Positions 9,665 to 19,316 are shown, counted from the first letter of the stretch. The stretch: DNA of 64,000 nucleotides from Lactobacillus sp. ESL0700 (GCF_029392095.1 NZ_CP113930.1:930001-994000), one strand, 5' to 3'. A program made the numbers and translations. Notes: generated by a model from the sequence alone, not told the origin.

Positions 9665-9787
9665 TTATTTATCTTCAGTTTTCTTTTGATTATCTTTACT
9701 TAGTTTTTTCTTTTTATCTTCTGGAACAGTTGCAAATTTATCAAATAATTTTTCTAATTCGTCTTGTTTTTTAAAAGTTAAGCCCAT
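9665..9787 (-). CDS. Small conserved-type protein, 40 aa, SPJ_0845-like
   Basis: A 40-codon frame reads MGLTFKKQDELEKLFDKF and continues as a lysine-rich hydrophilic tail (ATVPEDKKKKLSKDNQKKTEDK). It has AAAGGA about eight bases before the ATG, a TATAAT at 9812-9817 upstream on the same strand, and its own terminator, so it looks like a real stand-alone gene. The sequence resembles, from memory, the short SPJ_0845 family found in streptococci and lactobacilli. Function is unknown. The protein is highly charged, with no membrane segment. Confidence 0.72.
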   Translation of the reverse strand: MGLTFKKQDELEKLFDKFATVPEDKKKKLSKDNQKKTEDK

Positions 9788-9925
9788 AATTATCTTCCTT
9801 TCGTTATGTCAATTATAATAAAGTTTGGTGCAGAGAGCTAGTATAAATTTTAGCAATTTTAAATAATTAAAATTATGTAAAGCTGACGGTTAATAATTAG
9901 AATAAAATCGATTTCAGTCAAATTA

Positions 9926-9934
9926 TGTTAAAAT
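9926..9934 (+). promoter_or_regulatory. uvrC extended -10
   Basis: TGT followed by TAAAAT (9929-9934), 30 bases before the chosen uvrC start. No convincing -35 is seen. Confidence 0.5.
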
Positions 9935-9963
9935 TAATAGTGCATTTTCGAAGGAGTGATTTT

Positions 9964-11766
9964 TTGGCAACCGAATTAATTGAAAATAAATTAAAATTAT
10001 TACCCGCAAAGCCGGGTTGTTACTTAATGAAGGATATTAATGGGACAGTTATTTATGTTGGCAAGTCAAAAAATCTAAAAAATCGGGTGCGCTCATATTT
10101 TAAAAGTAAGCAAGTGGGCCGCCGTGCTGAATTGGTACAGGAAATTCGTGATTATGACATTATTACGGTATCGACAGATAAAGAAGCATTTTTACTCGAA
10201 ATCACTTTAATTAAGAAGTATCAGCCGTATTATAATGTTCAATTAAAGCAGGGGACGGGTTATCCGTACATTGAAATCACTAACGAGCGTGACCCACAGA
10301 CCAAGCTCACAAGTATTGTTCGCCGTGATGGTGGTTATTACTTTGGGCCGTATCCCAATGTTTATGCTGCGCAAGCAACCCTGAAATTTATTCAAAAGGT
10401 GTTTCCACTTAGGCATTGTCATGGTAAAGAAGGTCGGCCGTGTCTTTACTATCACATGGGGCAATGTTTAGGTGCCTGTTTTAAAACTGTACCTAAAGCA
10501 GTTTACGATGCTCAAATTAAGAAGATTAAAAGTTTCCTTAATGGTGATATTGCTTGGGTCAAGCAGGATTTGAACCAAAAGATGCTGGAGGCATCACAAA
10601 ATCTTGAGTTTGAACGAGCAGCAGATATTCGCGACCAATTGAAATATATTGAAGAAACCGTTGAAAAACAAAAGATTATTTCCAATGATAATAAACAGCG
10701 CGATATTTTTAATTTCTACGTCGACAAGTCCTGGATTTCCATTCAAATTTTCTTCCTGCGACAGGCTAAATTGTTGCGGCGGGAAACGAGAATGTACCCG
10801 TTAACTGATACTAGTGACCCAGAAGATACCTTTGCATCGTTTATTGTGCAATTCTACGGTCAAAAGAACCGGATTTTACCTAAAGAGGTGTTGGTACCCA
10901 AGGGGCTAGATAATGAAGCACTGGCAGAAGTGTTAAAAGTGCCAGTTAGAACGCCGCAGCGTGGGCAAAAACGGGCGTTACTTGATATGGCTAAGGATAA
11001 TGCTAAATTAAAGCTTGACGATAAATTTAGATTGTTAGAATTGGGCAACAGAAAAACTAAGGGCGCCCAAAAAGAAATTTTTGCTTCACTTGGTTTACCA
11101 TATGGTCATGTTATTGAAAGTTTTGACCACTCACATATTCAGGGTGCTGATCCTGTTTCTGCCTTAGTTGTCTTTAAGGACGGTGAGCCAGACAAGAACG
11201 CCTACCGTAAATACAAACTCAAGGGTAAAGTTGAACACCAAAATGGTGGTGATGAAGTCAGAAATACGCGTGAAGTTGTTAGACGGCGCTACGGCAGATT
11301 GCTGCGTGAACACCAAAAGATGCCCGACCTAATCTTAATGGATGGGGGGCAAATCCAAGTCGATGCCTGTGAAGATGTTTTACGCAATGAATTAAACCTT
11401 AATATTCCGGTTGCCGGGATGGTTAAGGATGATAAACACCGGACCAATCACTTGCTGTTTGGGGACCCAATTAACGGTGTGCCCTTGAAACTAATCCCAC
11501 TTGATCCGAAGTCGCAGGGCTTTTACCTAATGACAAGGATCCAGGATGAAGTTCACCGGTTTGCGATTACTTTTCACCGGAAAACGCATGCTAAAAATGC
11601 ATTGTCGAGTAAGCTTGACTCAATTAAGGGGATTGGCCCAAAAAGTAGAAATAAGCTATTGCGCCAATTTGGCTCGCTTAAAAAGATTAAAGAAGCATCA
11701 ATTGATGAATTGCGAGCTGTCGGCTTAACACTGCCGCAAGCACAAACAGTGAAATTAACTCTGTAA
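9964..11766 (+). CDS. uvrC: Excinuclease ABC subunit C
   Basis: The 600-residue nuclease makes both incisions in nucleotide excision repair. It has an N-terminal GIY-YIG domain (GCYLMKDINGTVIYVGKSKN), a UVR motif (FERAADIRDQLKYIEE, near 205), the RNase H-like 3' region (ESFDHSHIQGADPVSALVVF) and C-terminal helix-hairpin-helix repeats (SIKGIGPKSRNKLLRQFG). A TTG start at 9964 is chosen because AAGGAG lies eight bases upstream. An ATG 13 codons earlier has no such site and lies within the probable promoter region. It is monocistronic. Confidence 0.97.
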   Translation: MATELIENKLKLLPAKPGCYLMKDINGTVIYVGKSKNLKNRVRSYFKSKQVGRRAELVQEIRDYDIITVSTDKEAFLLEITLIKKYQPYYNVQLKQGTGYPYIEITNERDPQTKLTSIVRRDGGYYFGPYPNVYAAQATLKFIQKVFPLRHCHGKEGRPCLYYHMGQCLGACFKTVPKAVYDAQIKKIKSFLNGDIAWVKQDLNQKMLEASQNLEFERAADIRDQLKYIEETVEKQKIISNDNKQRDIFNFYVDKSWISIQIFFLRQAKLLRRETRMYPLTDTSDPEDTFASFIVQFYGQKNRILPKEVLVPKGLDNEALAEVLKVPVRTPQRGQKRALLDMAKDNAKLKLDDKFRLLELGNRKTKGAQKEIFASLGLPYGHVIESFDHSHIQGADPVSALVVFKDGEPDKNAYRKYKLKGKVEHQNGGDEVRNTREVVRRRYGRLLREHQKMPDLILMDGGQIQVDACEDVLRNELNLNIPVAGMVKDDKHRTNHLLFGDPINGVPLKLIPLDPKSQGFYLMTRIQDEVHRFAITFHRKTHAKNALSSKLDSIKGIGPKSRNKLLRQFGSLKKIKEASIDELRAVGLTLPQAQTVKLTL

Positions 11767-11800
11767 TTGTGGATTTATCTGATGATAACAGTAATTTTTA

Positions 11801-11809
11801 TGTTATAGT
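11801..11809 (+). promoter_or_regulatory. obgE extended -10
   Basis: TGT followed by TATAGT (11804-11809), about 40 bases before the obgE start. Confidence 0.5.
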
Positions 11810-11847
11810 AATGTATTAGAGTCTAGAAAGACGGAAGGAGAATTGAC

Positions 11848-13152
11848 ATGCCTACATTTGTCGATCAAACTAAGATTGAAGTCCAAGCCGGTAAAGGTGG
11901 CGACGGCATGGTTGCTTTCCGCCATGAAAAGTACGTTCCAAATGGCGGTCCAGCCGGTGGTGACGGCGGTCGTGGCGGCAGTATTATTTTTGTTGCGGAT
12001 AGCGGATTAAGAACCTTGATGGATTTTCGCTATCGGCGAAAATTTAAGGCCGAACCTGGTGAGAATGGGCGCATTAAGTCCCAATATGGCCGTGGTGCAA
12101 AGGACCTTTATTTAAAGGTACCCGTTGGAACAACGGTTTATGATTTTGAAACCAATGAAGAAATTGGTGATTTAACCGAAAATAAGCAGGAGTTAGTTGT
12201 TGCTCATGGCGGTCGCGGTGGTCGCGGCAATATTCACTTTGCCACAAGTGTTAACACTGCGCCTGAAATCGCTGAAAACGGCGAGCCCGGTGAAGACCGT
12301 GTTCTTCGGCTGGAGTTAAAGGTGTTAGCTGATGTTGGATTAGTTGGTTTCCCATCCGTTGGTAAGTCAACTCTATTATCAGTTGTTACTAAGGCCAAGC
12401 CAAAAATTGCGGCCTATTCATTTACCACATTGACACCTAATTTGGGAATGGTTATCTTACCTGATGGCCGTGACTTCTCAATGGCTGACTTGCCCGGATT
12501 AATTGAAGGTGCAAGTCAGGGTGTAGGTCTAGGCATCCAATTTTTACGGCATATTGAGCGCACAAAAGTTATTCTGCACTTGGTTTCAATGGATCCAAAT
12601 AATGGTCGCGATGCACTCACTGATTATCAGGCAATTCGTAAAGAGTTGTTGACTTATGATGACAGTCTTCAAGATAAGCAGGAGTTAATTGTTGCTTCGC
12701 AAATGGACATTCCAGGTTCAGACGAAAAGCTGGCAGAGTTTAAGCAAAACTTGCAAGAAGCAGGGATTAAAGAACCAGTTTATGCAATTTCGAGTGTGGC
12801 ACACAAAGGTGTTGATGTCCTGATGCAAGATACTGCAACAATGGTTGCCGAAGTCGAAAAAAGACAAGCTGAGCAAGCACCTAAACAAGTTGAAGAAACT
12901 AAAGAATACAAGTTTACCGCTCCTAAGAAGAATGAATTTACAATTGAAAAACTTGAAGACCATGTCTTTGAGATTAAGAGTGAAAGTTTGCTTCGGTTAG
13001 TTGAGCGGACCAACATTGATTATCATGATGGGATTATGCGGTTAGCTCGTAAGCTGAAGAATTTAGGCGTTGATGACGCTTTACGCGAAAAAGGAGCCGT
13101 AGACGGCGACGACGTAATAATTGGTACATTCAATTTTGAATTTGTCCAATAG
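11848..13152 (+). CDS. obgE: GTPase ObgE
   Basis: The 434-residue GTPase takes part in late 50S assembly and stress control. It has the glycine-rich Obg fold (residues 1-158, e.g. [13 protein letters not shown]), the G domain with GFPSVGKS at 167-174 and [11 protein letters not shown], and the C-terminal OCT domain after a charged linker near 340. AAGGAG precedes the ATG. It heads a run with the acyltransferase, rnz, SDR and LapA genes, whose gaps are all under 30 bases. Confidence 0.98.
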   Translation: MPTFVDQTKIEVQAGKGGDGMVAFRHEKYVPNGGPAGGDGGRGGSIIFVADSGLRTLMDFRYRRKFKAEPGENGRIKSQYGRGAKDLYLKVPVGTTVYDFETNEEIGDLTENKQELVVAHGGRGGRGNIHFATSVNTAPEIAENGEPGEDRVLRLELKVLADVGLVGFPSVGKSTLLSVVTKAKPKIAAYSFTTLTPNLGMVILPDGRDFSMADLPGLIEGASQGVGLGIQFLRHIERTKVILHLVSMDPNNGRDALTDYQAIRKELLTYDDSLQDKQELIVASQMDIPGSDEKLAEFKQNLQEAGIKEPVYAISSVAHKGVDVLMQDTATMVAEVEKRQAEQAPKQVEETKEYKFTAPKKNEFTIEKLEDHVFEIKSESLLRLVERTNIDYHDGIMRLARKLKNLGVDDALREKGAVDGDDVIIGTFNFEFVQ

Positions 13153-13180
13153 AATCATTAAATAGAAAAAGTTAGACATT

Positions 13181-15100
13181 ATGACAAAAAATCGGTTTAT
13201 TACAGGATACTCTGGACTTAGAGCATTGGCAGTTATTGGTGTGATTTTATATCACCTGAATCCTAATACTTTCGTCGGTGGTTATCTTGGGGTGCCGATC
13301 TTTTTTGTGTTATCGGGATATTTGGTTACTGATCATATGTTTAAGGCATATCGTGAGCAAGGGTATTACGATCAACACAAATTTTATTTTGGCCGCATAA
13401 AAAAATTGTACCCGCCGTTAATTGCTGTTTTATGGTTGTCGGCGGCATATATCTTTTTGTTTCAACGTAATTTACTGGTCAAGTTAGCGCAAATCGTAGT
13501 CGCCAACTTGCTGAATGTTTATAATTTTTGGCAAATTATAAATGGCCAGAGTTATTTTGAGCGGTTTGCTACCAATGAATCACCGTTCACGCATTTATGG
13601 ACAATGTCCATTAACGGTCAATTTTATCTTTTATGGCCAATCGTGATTTATTTGCTGGTTAAATTCGCTAAAAAGCGCAAGACTACCTTTTGGATTTTGT
13701 TTGGTGTGTCTCTTGCATCAGCACTAGAAATGGCGCTTTTGTATCATAGCGGGGTTGACATTAACCGAATTTATTACGGCACAGATACGCGTTTCTTTTC
13801 TTTAGGATTAGGTGCGGCATTAGCTGTAATTTGGCCAATGGAAAAGTTACGGACCGATGTAACCATTACTGATACTTATATTCTTGATGGCGTCGGGCTA
13901 GTGGCATTAGCCGGGTTAATTTGGCTGTTCTTTAGTCCGCAAATGGATCCGGAGCATAGTTTTACTTATAACGGCGGGATGTTATTGTTTACGGTGCTAA
14001 CAGCTATCTTAGTTGGCATTATTGCTCATCCTAGCAGTCACTGGAATAAGTGGCTGACCAATCCGGTGTTTAATTGGATTGGCTCGCGGAGCTATGGGAT
14101 TTATCTTTATCAATTTCCCGTAATGATTTTCTTTGAAGACAAGGTAACGAATGTAGCTGATCATGTTTTCTTATATCCACTGATTGAAATTGCATTGATT
14201 TTGGTCTTAAGCGAGATTTCTTACCGGTTTATTGAACGGCCTCTGGGCAAAATTACATGGGTTAAGCTTAAGAACTATTGTAGTCAGCTGTTTAAGAAAT
14301 CAACAACCAATTATTTTGCTAAGCTACAGGCAATTATTAGTTGTCTAGTGTTTTTAATTGGTACTGCAGCCATCTTAGTTTCACCTACAGTCAAAGCCCG
14401 CGATTTTAATAAGTCGCAATTAGCTACAAGAATTAGAGCTAACCAGGTTCAACAGAAAAAAGATAATCAAGTTTTAATTACTAAATTGCAAAAAGCCAAG
14501 AAAAAAACGCGCCAAAGGACTAAACTAGTTAATGAGGCACATCGTGCAGCCAAAAGCCATCCAGTTAACCAGTCTTTTGAAAAGTATGGTATTTCGCAGG
14601 TAGATTTACAATTAGCGCGAAAAGTGCAACTAACGGCGATTGGGGATTCCGTAATGGCAGGCTCAAGCGACACTCTTAGGCAGCTGATGCCTAAAGCAGT
14701 TATTGATGCCGCAATTTCAAGGCAGTTAAATGCGGCCTTTGGCTTAATCAGTCAATATCAGGCGCAAAAGGCGTTAGATAACAATGTCTTAATTGGATTA
14801 GGAACTAACGGGCCATTTCCAATGACTGACTTAGATCAGTTAATGAAGCAAGTAGGTCCAAAGACGCAAGTCTTTTGGATTAACACGCACGTGCCAAGTA
14901 AACCGTGGCAAAATCAGGTTAATAGTTTGCTAGAAACGGCAGCTAAAAAATATCGCAATTTAATTATTATTGATTGGTATAATTATTCAAAGAAGCATCC
15001 TAGCTGGTTTTATCAGGACAACACACACCCAACTCCAGTAGGATCAAAGTATTATAGTGCTTTGATTGCCAAAACAATTGCTAAGCACGCAAGATTTTAG
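13181..15100 (+). CDS. OatA-like membrane O-acyltransferase with SGNH domain
   Basis: The 639-residue protein joins an acyltransferase-3 membrane domain (about residues 1-400, ten or so hydrophobic segments, starting GYSGLRALAVIGVILYHL) to an extracellular SGNH hydrolase-type domain. The latter shows GDSVMAG near 487 and a catalytic Asp-His pair in DNTHPTP near 615. This is the architecture of OatA, which O-acetylates peptidoglycan muramic acid and gives lysozyme resistance. Acetylation of teichoic acid or polysaccharide is an alternative. It lies 28 bases after obgE. No strong ribosome binding site is visible. Confidence 0.85.
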   Translation: MTKNRFITGYSGLRALAVIGVILYHLNPNTFVGGYLGVPIFFVLSGYLVTDHMFKAYREQGYYDQHKFYFGRIKKLYPPLIAVLWLSAAYIFLFQRNLLVKLAQIVVANLLNVYNFWQIINGQSYFERFATNESPFTHLWTMSINGQFYLLWPIVIYLLVKFAKKRKTTFWILFGVSLASALEMALLYHSGVDINRIYYGTDTRFFSLGLGAALAVIWPMEKLRTDVTITDTYILDGVGLVALAGLIWLFFSPQMDPEHSFTYNGGMLLFTVLTAILVGIIAHPSSHWNKWLTNPVFNWIGSRSYGIYLYQFPVMIFFEDKVTNVADHVFLYPLIEIALILVLSEISYRFIERPLGKITWVKLKNYCSQLFKKSTTNYFAKLQAIISCLVFLIGTAAILVSPTVKARDFNKSQLATRIRANQVQQKKDNQVLITKLQKAKKKTRQRTKLVNEAHRAAKSHPVNQSFEKYGISQVDLQLARKVQLTAIGDSVMAGSSDTLRQLMPKAVIDAAISRQLNAAFGLISQYQAQKALDNNVLIGLGTNGPFPMTDLDQLMKQVGPKTQVFWINTHVPSKPWQNQVNSLLETAAKKYRNLIIIDWYNYSKKHPSWFYQDNTHPTPVGSKYYSALIAKTIAKHARF

Positions 15101-15112
15101 AACAGGAAATAT

Positions 15113-16054
15113 ATGGAACTACAATTTCTAGGTACAGGGGCAGGGCAGCCGTCCAAAAAACGTAATGTATCAAGTATTGCATTAAAGATGCTTGATGAAA
15201 TAAATGAAATATGGTTATTTGATGTTGGAGAAGCTACGCAGCACCAGATATTGCGGACAAATATTCGTTTGCGCAAGGTAACCAAAATTTTTATTTCGCA
15301 TAATCATGGCGACCATATTTTTGGCTTGCCTGGATTACTTGCCACGAGATCATTTCAGGGGGATGTTGGCCCCCTAACAATTTATGGTCCAAGTGGCTTG
15401 GAACAATTTGTCCGGACAGCATTGCGGGTTTCACGAACTAAGGTTACTTATCCGATTAAGTTTGTTGTTTTGGACCAAGGCGGCTTAATTTATCAAGGAC
15501 AAGGATTTAAGGTCTATGCCGAAAAATTGGTTCACCGTGTACCTAGTTTTGGCTATCGGGTAGTTGAGGATTCTCATCAAGGTGAACTTTTGATGGATAA
15601 ATTAGCGCAATATAATGTACCTAATGGACCATTACTTGGTAAACTTAAAAATGGTGAACAAATTTCATTAGCCGATGGTACTGTGTTAGATGGTCATGAC
15701 TTTTTAGGTCCCGATAAACCTGGTAGAATAGTAACAATTATTTATGATACTCGTTCGACACCAACAATTGCCAAATTAGCTAAGAATGCGGATATTCTAG
15801 TTCATGAATCAACGTTTGCTGGCAATGAAGCTGACTTAGCGCATTCATATTATCATTCGACTGCGGTTGAAGCGGCTAAGATTGCGCGCGATAATGGGGT
15901 TAAAAGTTTATACTTAAATCACATTTCGGCTAGATATTTGGGTGCTAAAGCTAAAAATTTAGAAAAACAGGCTCGAAAAGTATTTCCAAATACCAATTTA
16001 GCTAATGATTTTGATCGAGTAGAGATTCCAATGAAAGGTGAAAACAATGAGTGA
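15113..16054 (+). CDS. rnz: Ribonuclease Z
   Basis: The 313-residue zinc endonuclease matures tRNA 3' ends. The metal-binding motif is HNHGDH (H63, H65, D67, H68), the N-terminus is the typical MELQFLGTGAGQPSKKRN, and the late ligands appear in IIYDTRSTP and LVHESTFA, with NHISARY near the end. AGGAAAT precedes the start. Its last codons overlap the next start by eight bases. Confidence 0.97.
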   Translation: MELQFLGTGAGQPSKKRNVSSIALKMLDEINEIWLFDVGEATQHQILRTNIRLRKVTKIFISHNHGDHIFGLPGLLATRSFQGDVGPLTIYGPSGLEQFVRTALRVSRTKVTYPIKFVVLDQGGLIYQGQGFKVYAEKLVHRVPSFGYRVVEDSHQGELLMDKLAQYNVPNGPLLGKLKNGEQISLADGTVLDGHDFLGPDKPGRIVTIIYDTRSTPTIAKLAKNADILVHESTFAGNEADLAHSYYHSTAVEAAKIARDNGVKSLYLNHISARYLGAKAKNLEKQARKVFPNTNLANDFDRVEIPMKGENNE

Positions 16055-16841
16055 TTCGTTAAGAAATAAAGTAGTGGTTGTAACTGGTGCTTCCAGCGGC
16101 ATTGGGCGTTCAATTGCGTTAGAAAGTGCCGGACGTGGGGCAACAGTGATTTTGATTGCTCGCAGTAAGGATAAACTTGAGCGGATTGCGGCCGAAGCAC
16201 GTGAATTATCTGGTGCGGCATCTTATACTTTTCCAACCGATATGGGCGAAAGTGAAGAAATTGACGCTACTTTTAAGGAAATCATTAAGGTAACTAAGCA
16301 CATTGATTATTTAGTTAACTGTGCTGGCTTTGGCAAATTTGAGCAATTTGTTGAAATGAACCGCCGAGAAGTAACCGCGATGTTTCAGGTTAATGTCTTA
16401 GGCTTAATGTATTTCACTCGTTTAATTGGCCGGGTGATGATGGACCAAAAGAGCGGGCAAATTATTAACTTCGGCTCGATTGCCGGCAAGATACCAACAG
16501 TTAAGTCTGCCGCATACAGTGCATCAAAGGCAGCTGTTATCCAATTTTCTAATGTTTTACGGTTGGAATTAAAGTCATTTGGCGTCAAGGTCATGACCGT
16601 TAATCCGGGACCGGTCTACACTAATTTCTTTAATATTGCTGATAAGAGCGGTAATTACGCTCAAAATGTTGAAAGATTTATGCTTGATCCTGATGATGTT
16701 GCTTGGCAAGTTGTCCATTACTTTGGCAGCAATAAGCGCGAGCTTAATTTACCAGTCAGCTTGGCTGTCTTAGCTAAGTTATATGATTTGTTCCCAACTA
16801 TTGGTGATAGTCTATCATTGAAGTACGCTTCAAGAAAGTAG
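16047..16841 (+). CDS. Short-chain dehydrogenase/reductase
   Basis: The 264-residue protein is a classical SDR oxidoreductase: NAD(P)-binding TGASSGIG, structural NCAG, and catalytic YSASK with an upstream Ser in NFGSIAG. Substrate is not predictable. Relatives are often annotated YqjQ- or DltE-like. The ATG at 16047 is preferred over a GTG three codons upstream because AAAGGTG lies six bases before it. It overlaps the rnz stop by eight bases, so it belongs to the same operon. Confidence 0.88.
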   Translation: MSDSLRNKVVVVTGASSGIGRSIALESAGRGATVILIARSKDKLERIAAEARELSGAASYTFPTDMGESEEIDATFKEIIKVTKHIDYLVNCAGFGKFEQFVEMNRREVTAMFQVNVLGLMYFTRLIGRVMMDQKSGQIINFGSIAGKIPTVKSAAYSASKAAVIQFSNVLRLELKSFGVKVMTVNPGPVYTNFFNIADKSGNYAQNVERFMLDPDDVAWQVVHYFGSNKRELNLPVSLAVLAKLYDLFPTIGDSLSLKYASRK

Positions 16842-16849
16842 AGCTTAAT

Positions 16850-17071
16850 ATGAAAGATAAAATGCAACAGGCTAAATTAATTTTCAGTTTAGTTCTAATT
16901 TTATTAGCCGTAATTTTCGTTGTTCTCAATACTAACCAAGTAGCAATCAGTTTTGGCTTCTTTGATGTCAAATTGCCACTAATTATTGTGCTGGTCGTTA
17001 TGATCATTATCGGGGTTCTAATTGGTTGGTTTTGGGGTTCCAACAAGGGCAATCATGATAAGAAAAGCTAA
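16850..17071 (+). CDS. LapA-domain small membrane protein
   Basis: The 73-residue protein has two hydrophobic helices (about residues 8-25 and 38-60) around the segment LNTNQVAISFGFFDVKLP, then a short basic cytosolic tail. This is the DUF1049/LapA pattern. It starts eight bases after the SDR gene and closes the obgE run. Role in Gram-positives is unknown, and a membrane organising function is only a guess from the family name. Confidence 0.8.
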   Translation: MKDKMQQAKLIFSLVLILLAVIFVVLNTNQVAISFGFFDVKLPLIIVLVVMIIIGVLIGWFWGSNKGNHDKKS

Positions 17072-17077
17072 TAAATC

Positions 17078-17106
17078 TTGATTTATTTATCATTCAATAG
17101 TATCAT
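17078..17106 (+). promoter_or_regulatory. rpmF promoter
   Basis: TTGATT (17078-17083), 17-bp spacer, TATCAT (17101-17106). Confidence 0.5.
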
Positions 17107-17123
17107 TAACACACGTGAGGTAA

Positions 17124-17150
17124 TTTAGGCACTTTTATTAGTGTCCTAAA
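17124..17150 (+). promoter_or_regulatory. Hairpin in the rpmF leader
   Basis: TTTAGGCAC pairs with GTG-T-CCTAAA (nine pairs, one bulged base, 8-base loop). Its 3' arm GTGTCC is complementary to GGACAC in the rpmF terminator. Not a terminator, as no T tract follows. Confidence 0.5.
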
Positions 17151-17182
17151 ACTTAAATCTACAATAAAGGAGATCAATTTAA

Positions 17183-17374
17183 ATGGCAGTTCCTAAGAGA
17201 CATACTTCTAAGCAAAAGAAACGTTCACGTCGTGGCCATATCAAGTTAGCTGTTCCAGCAATGCATTACGATGCAACTACTGGTGAATACCGTTTGAGTC
17301 ACCGTGTTTCACCTAAAGGTTATTACAAGGGTCGTCAAGTGGTTAACGAAACTAGCGCTAGCGACAACAACTAA
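17183..17374 (+). CDS. rpmF: 50S ribosomal protein L32 (zinc-free form)
   Basis: The 63-residue product begins [19 protein letters not shown], the L32 signature. The two Cys pairs that bind zinc in many L32 proteins are absent: the region reads [21 protein letters not shown]. It is therefore the C-minus paralogue type, which does not need zinc. AAAGGAG precedes the start. It has its own promoter, leader hairpin and terminator. Confidence 0.97.
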   Translation: MAVPKRHTSKQKKRSRRGHIKLAVPAMHYDATTGEYRLSHRVSPKGYYKGRQVVNETSASDNN

Positions 17375-17375
17375 T

Positions 17376-17409
17376 TAAAGGACACCGAAATTTTTGGTGT
17401 CTTTTTTTT
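17376..17409 (+). terminator. rpmF terminator
   Basis: GACACC (17381-17386) pairs with GGTGTC (17396-17401), extended inward by A-T pairs, then eight T. Confidence 0.88.
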
Positions 17410-17440
17410 GCCCTAAATTTTTATAGAAAGAAAAAAGATT

Positions 17441-18988
17441 ATGAAATTAGTATTTTTACATTCTAGTGATATTCATGGTTATTTGCTAGCGACGGATTAT
17501 CAGACAAATACGGATTATGATGCTCCTTTTGGGTTAAGTCGAGTTGCTAGTGTCATTAAAGCAGAACAGGCAAAATATGGCGCTGAAAACGTGATTGTTA
17601 CTGATGCGGGTGATTGCCTTCAGGGAGCGCCACTAGCTTCCTACGTCCATAATGCGGGCACAAAAGAGGCACTTAAGCAGTATACAGATGTTTATAATGC
17701 TATTGGCTATGACGCACGAGTCTTAGGCAATCATGATTTTAACTATGGCTTAGATTACCTGAAGTATTATATTGCGCAAAATACGGCGCCAATGTTGAAT
17801 GCTAATATTTTAAATCAAAACACTAATGAGCCAGCGTTCGGTCAGGCTTATCGCATCATTGAAAAGCATGGAGTTAAGGTAGGACTAATTGGAATTACCA
17901 CTCAGTACATTCCGCATTGGGAACCAGCAGACCATGTTGCTGGGTTAAAATTTACTTCCGCCTTTGCCGAGGTTAAGCATTACGCACAAATTTTACGTCC
18001 TCAAGTTGACGTTTTAGGGGTTATTTATCACGGCGGGTTTGAAGATGATCCGCAAACAGGTAGTGAGATTATGCCGCATAATGGCGAAAATGAGGGCGCC
18101 CAAATTTTAGCGCAAATCCCTGAAGTTGATGTCTTTTTAACTGGCCACCAACACCAAAAAATGCAGATGGTGGTTAATCAGACTGCCATTGTCCAACCGG
18201 GTTATCGCGGCGAGGCCGTTGGTAAGGTAGTGCTCGACATTGACGATACAACTAAAAAAATCACGTCAATGTCAACTGAGCTGATTACGACCAAGGATTT
18301 TGCAGCAGATCAGACAGTTAATAAGTTAACCAAAGCGCTGGATCAAAAAACACAAAGTTGGTTAGATCAACCGATTGCCACACTAAGTGAGCCAGCACCG
18401 ATTGGCAATGCCACTAAGGCAAGGCTAGAGGGGGCACCGTTTATTAATTTGCTGCAGGCGATGCAGCTGCACTTTACCGGTGCTGATATTTCTGCGACGG
18501 CGGTAATGAGCGAAACAGCTAAGGGCTTTGACAAGCAGGTGACGATGCGGGATATTTTGCTTAATTATCCGTATTCTAACCAGCTATGCAAAGTAAAATT
18601 AACTGGCCGCGCGTTACGCCATGTGATTGAACATAGTTTGTCATTTTTGACTAAAGATGCTGCGGGCAAAGTAACTTTTTTGCCAGAAAAACGGGCGTTT
18701 CTCTTTAACTTTGATGTTTTTTATCCTGTAAATTATGAAGCAGATATTGCTCGTCCAGTTGGCCAGCGCCTAACTAAATTGGAATTAAACGGCCATCCAA
18801 TTGAAGACGAACACACCTATTACTTGGCCGTTAACAATTATCGGGTAATGGGCGGCGGCTTTTATCCTGAGTACAGCCCAGATAAAATTGAAGAAATTTC
18901 TGATAAGGATTACGTGCAAATGTTTCAGGAATTTTTAACAAGTGGGCAAGTTAAAGTTGACACGCAGGCTAATTATCATTTCTTTTAG
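17441..18988 (+). CDS. Cytosolic metallophosphatase/5'-nucleotidase family protein
   Basis: The 515-residue protein has the calcineurin-like metal site motifs DIHG, DAGDCLQG, GNHDFNYG and GHQHQ in the first half, and the 5'-nucleotidase C-terminal domain from about residue 300 (NYPYSNQLCKVKLTGRAL, NNYRVMGGGFYPE). It probably hydrolyses nucleotides or related phosphoesters. Unlike secreted homologues it has no signal peptide or LPXTG anchor, so it should act inside the cell. It is flanked by terminators and is monocistronic. Confidence 0.88.
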   Translation: MKLVFLHSSDIHGYLLATDYQTNTDYDAPFGLSRVASVIKAEQAKYGAENVIVTDAGDCLQGAPLASYVHNAGTKEALKQYTDVYNAIGYDARVLGNHDFNYGLDYLKYYIAQNTAPMLNANILNQNTNEPAFGQAYRIIEKHGVKVGLIGITTQYIPHWEPADHVAGLKFTSAFAEVKHYAQILRPQVDVLGVIYHGGFEDDPQTGSEIMPHNGENEGAQILAQIPEVDVFLTGHQHQKMQMVVNQTAIVQPGYRGEAVGKVVLDIDDTTKKITSMSTELITTKDFAADQTVNKLTKALDQKTQSWLDQPIATLSEPAPIGNATKARLEGAPFINLLQAMQLHFTGADISATAVMSETAKGFDKQVTMRDILLNYPYSNQLCKVKLTGRALRHVIEHSLSFLTKDAAGKVTFLPEKRAFLFNFDVFYPVNYEADIARPVGQRLTKLELNGHPIEDEHTYYLAVNNYRVMGGGFYPEYSPDKIEEISDKDYVQMFQEFLTSGQVKVDTQANYHFF

Positions 18989-18989
18989 A

Positions 18990-19028
18990 CATAAAAACCG
19001 CTAGCCAAAGCAGCTAGCGGTTTTTAAA
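18990..19028. terminator. Bidirectional terminator
   Basis: Perfect 13-bp stem AAAAACCGCTAGC/GCTAGCGGTTTTT (18993-19005 with 19013-19025) between convergent genes. Confidence 0.93.
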
Positions 19029-19035
19029 TTCAAAA

Positions 19036-19242
19036 TTATTTAAGCTTGGTAAAATTACTTTTATCTTTACTTGAATGAGCGGTAATTGTTGGTATAATTG
19101 CCGCAAACAAAATACCGAAGATTATACCAACAATCACGGCATCTTGTAAATTAAAGACGTTCTGTGTTAACGGTGCAGCGATAAAACCCACGATTAACAT
19201 GTAAACAACGCTCCAACAGATAGTCACTATATAACGACCCAT
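19036..19242 (-). CDS. DUF2929 (YjzD-like) membrane protein
   Basis: The 68-residue protein has two hydrophobic helices (MGRYIVTICWSVVYMLIVGF, then VIVGIIFGILFAAIIPTI) and a charged tail, the DUF2929/YjzD pattern. Function is unknown. The ATG at 19242 is chosen over one 19 codons upstream because GAGGG lies seven bases before it and the upstream part overlaps the promoter. It is transcribed divergently from dnaE. Confidence 0.82.
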   Translation of the reverse strand: MGRYIVTICWSVVYMLIVGFIAAPLTQNVFNLQDAVIVGIIFGILFAAIIPTITAHSSKDKSNFTKLK

Positions 19243-19270
19243 AGTAGTTCCCTCTTTCATACATAGTAGA

Positions 19271-19299
19271 ATTTTAGCAAAATTTATGTGCTTTTTCAA
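19271..19299 (-). promoter_or_regulatory. Promoter of the DUF2929 gene
   Basis: Minus strand: -35 TTGAAA (19294-19299), 17-bp spacer ending in TGC, -10 TAAAAT (19271-19276). Confidence 0.75.
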
Positions 19300-19316
19300 A
19301 CTAAAAAGTTAGTTTT

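Noticed and set aside
9873..9882. TTATGTAAAG, identical to ten bases of the dif XerD arm
   Set aside because: No XerC-type arm on its left side; a chance match in AT-rich DNA.
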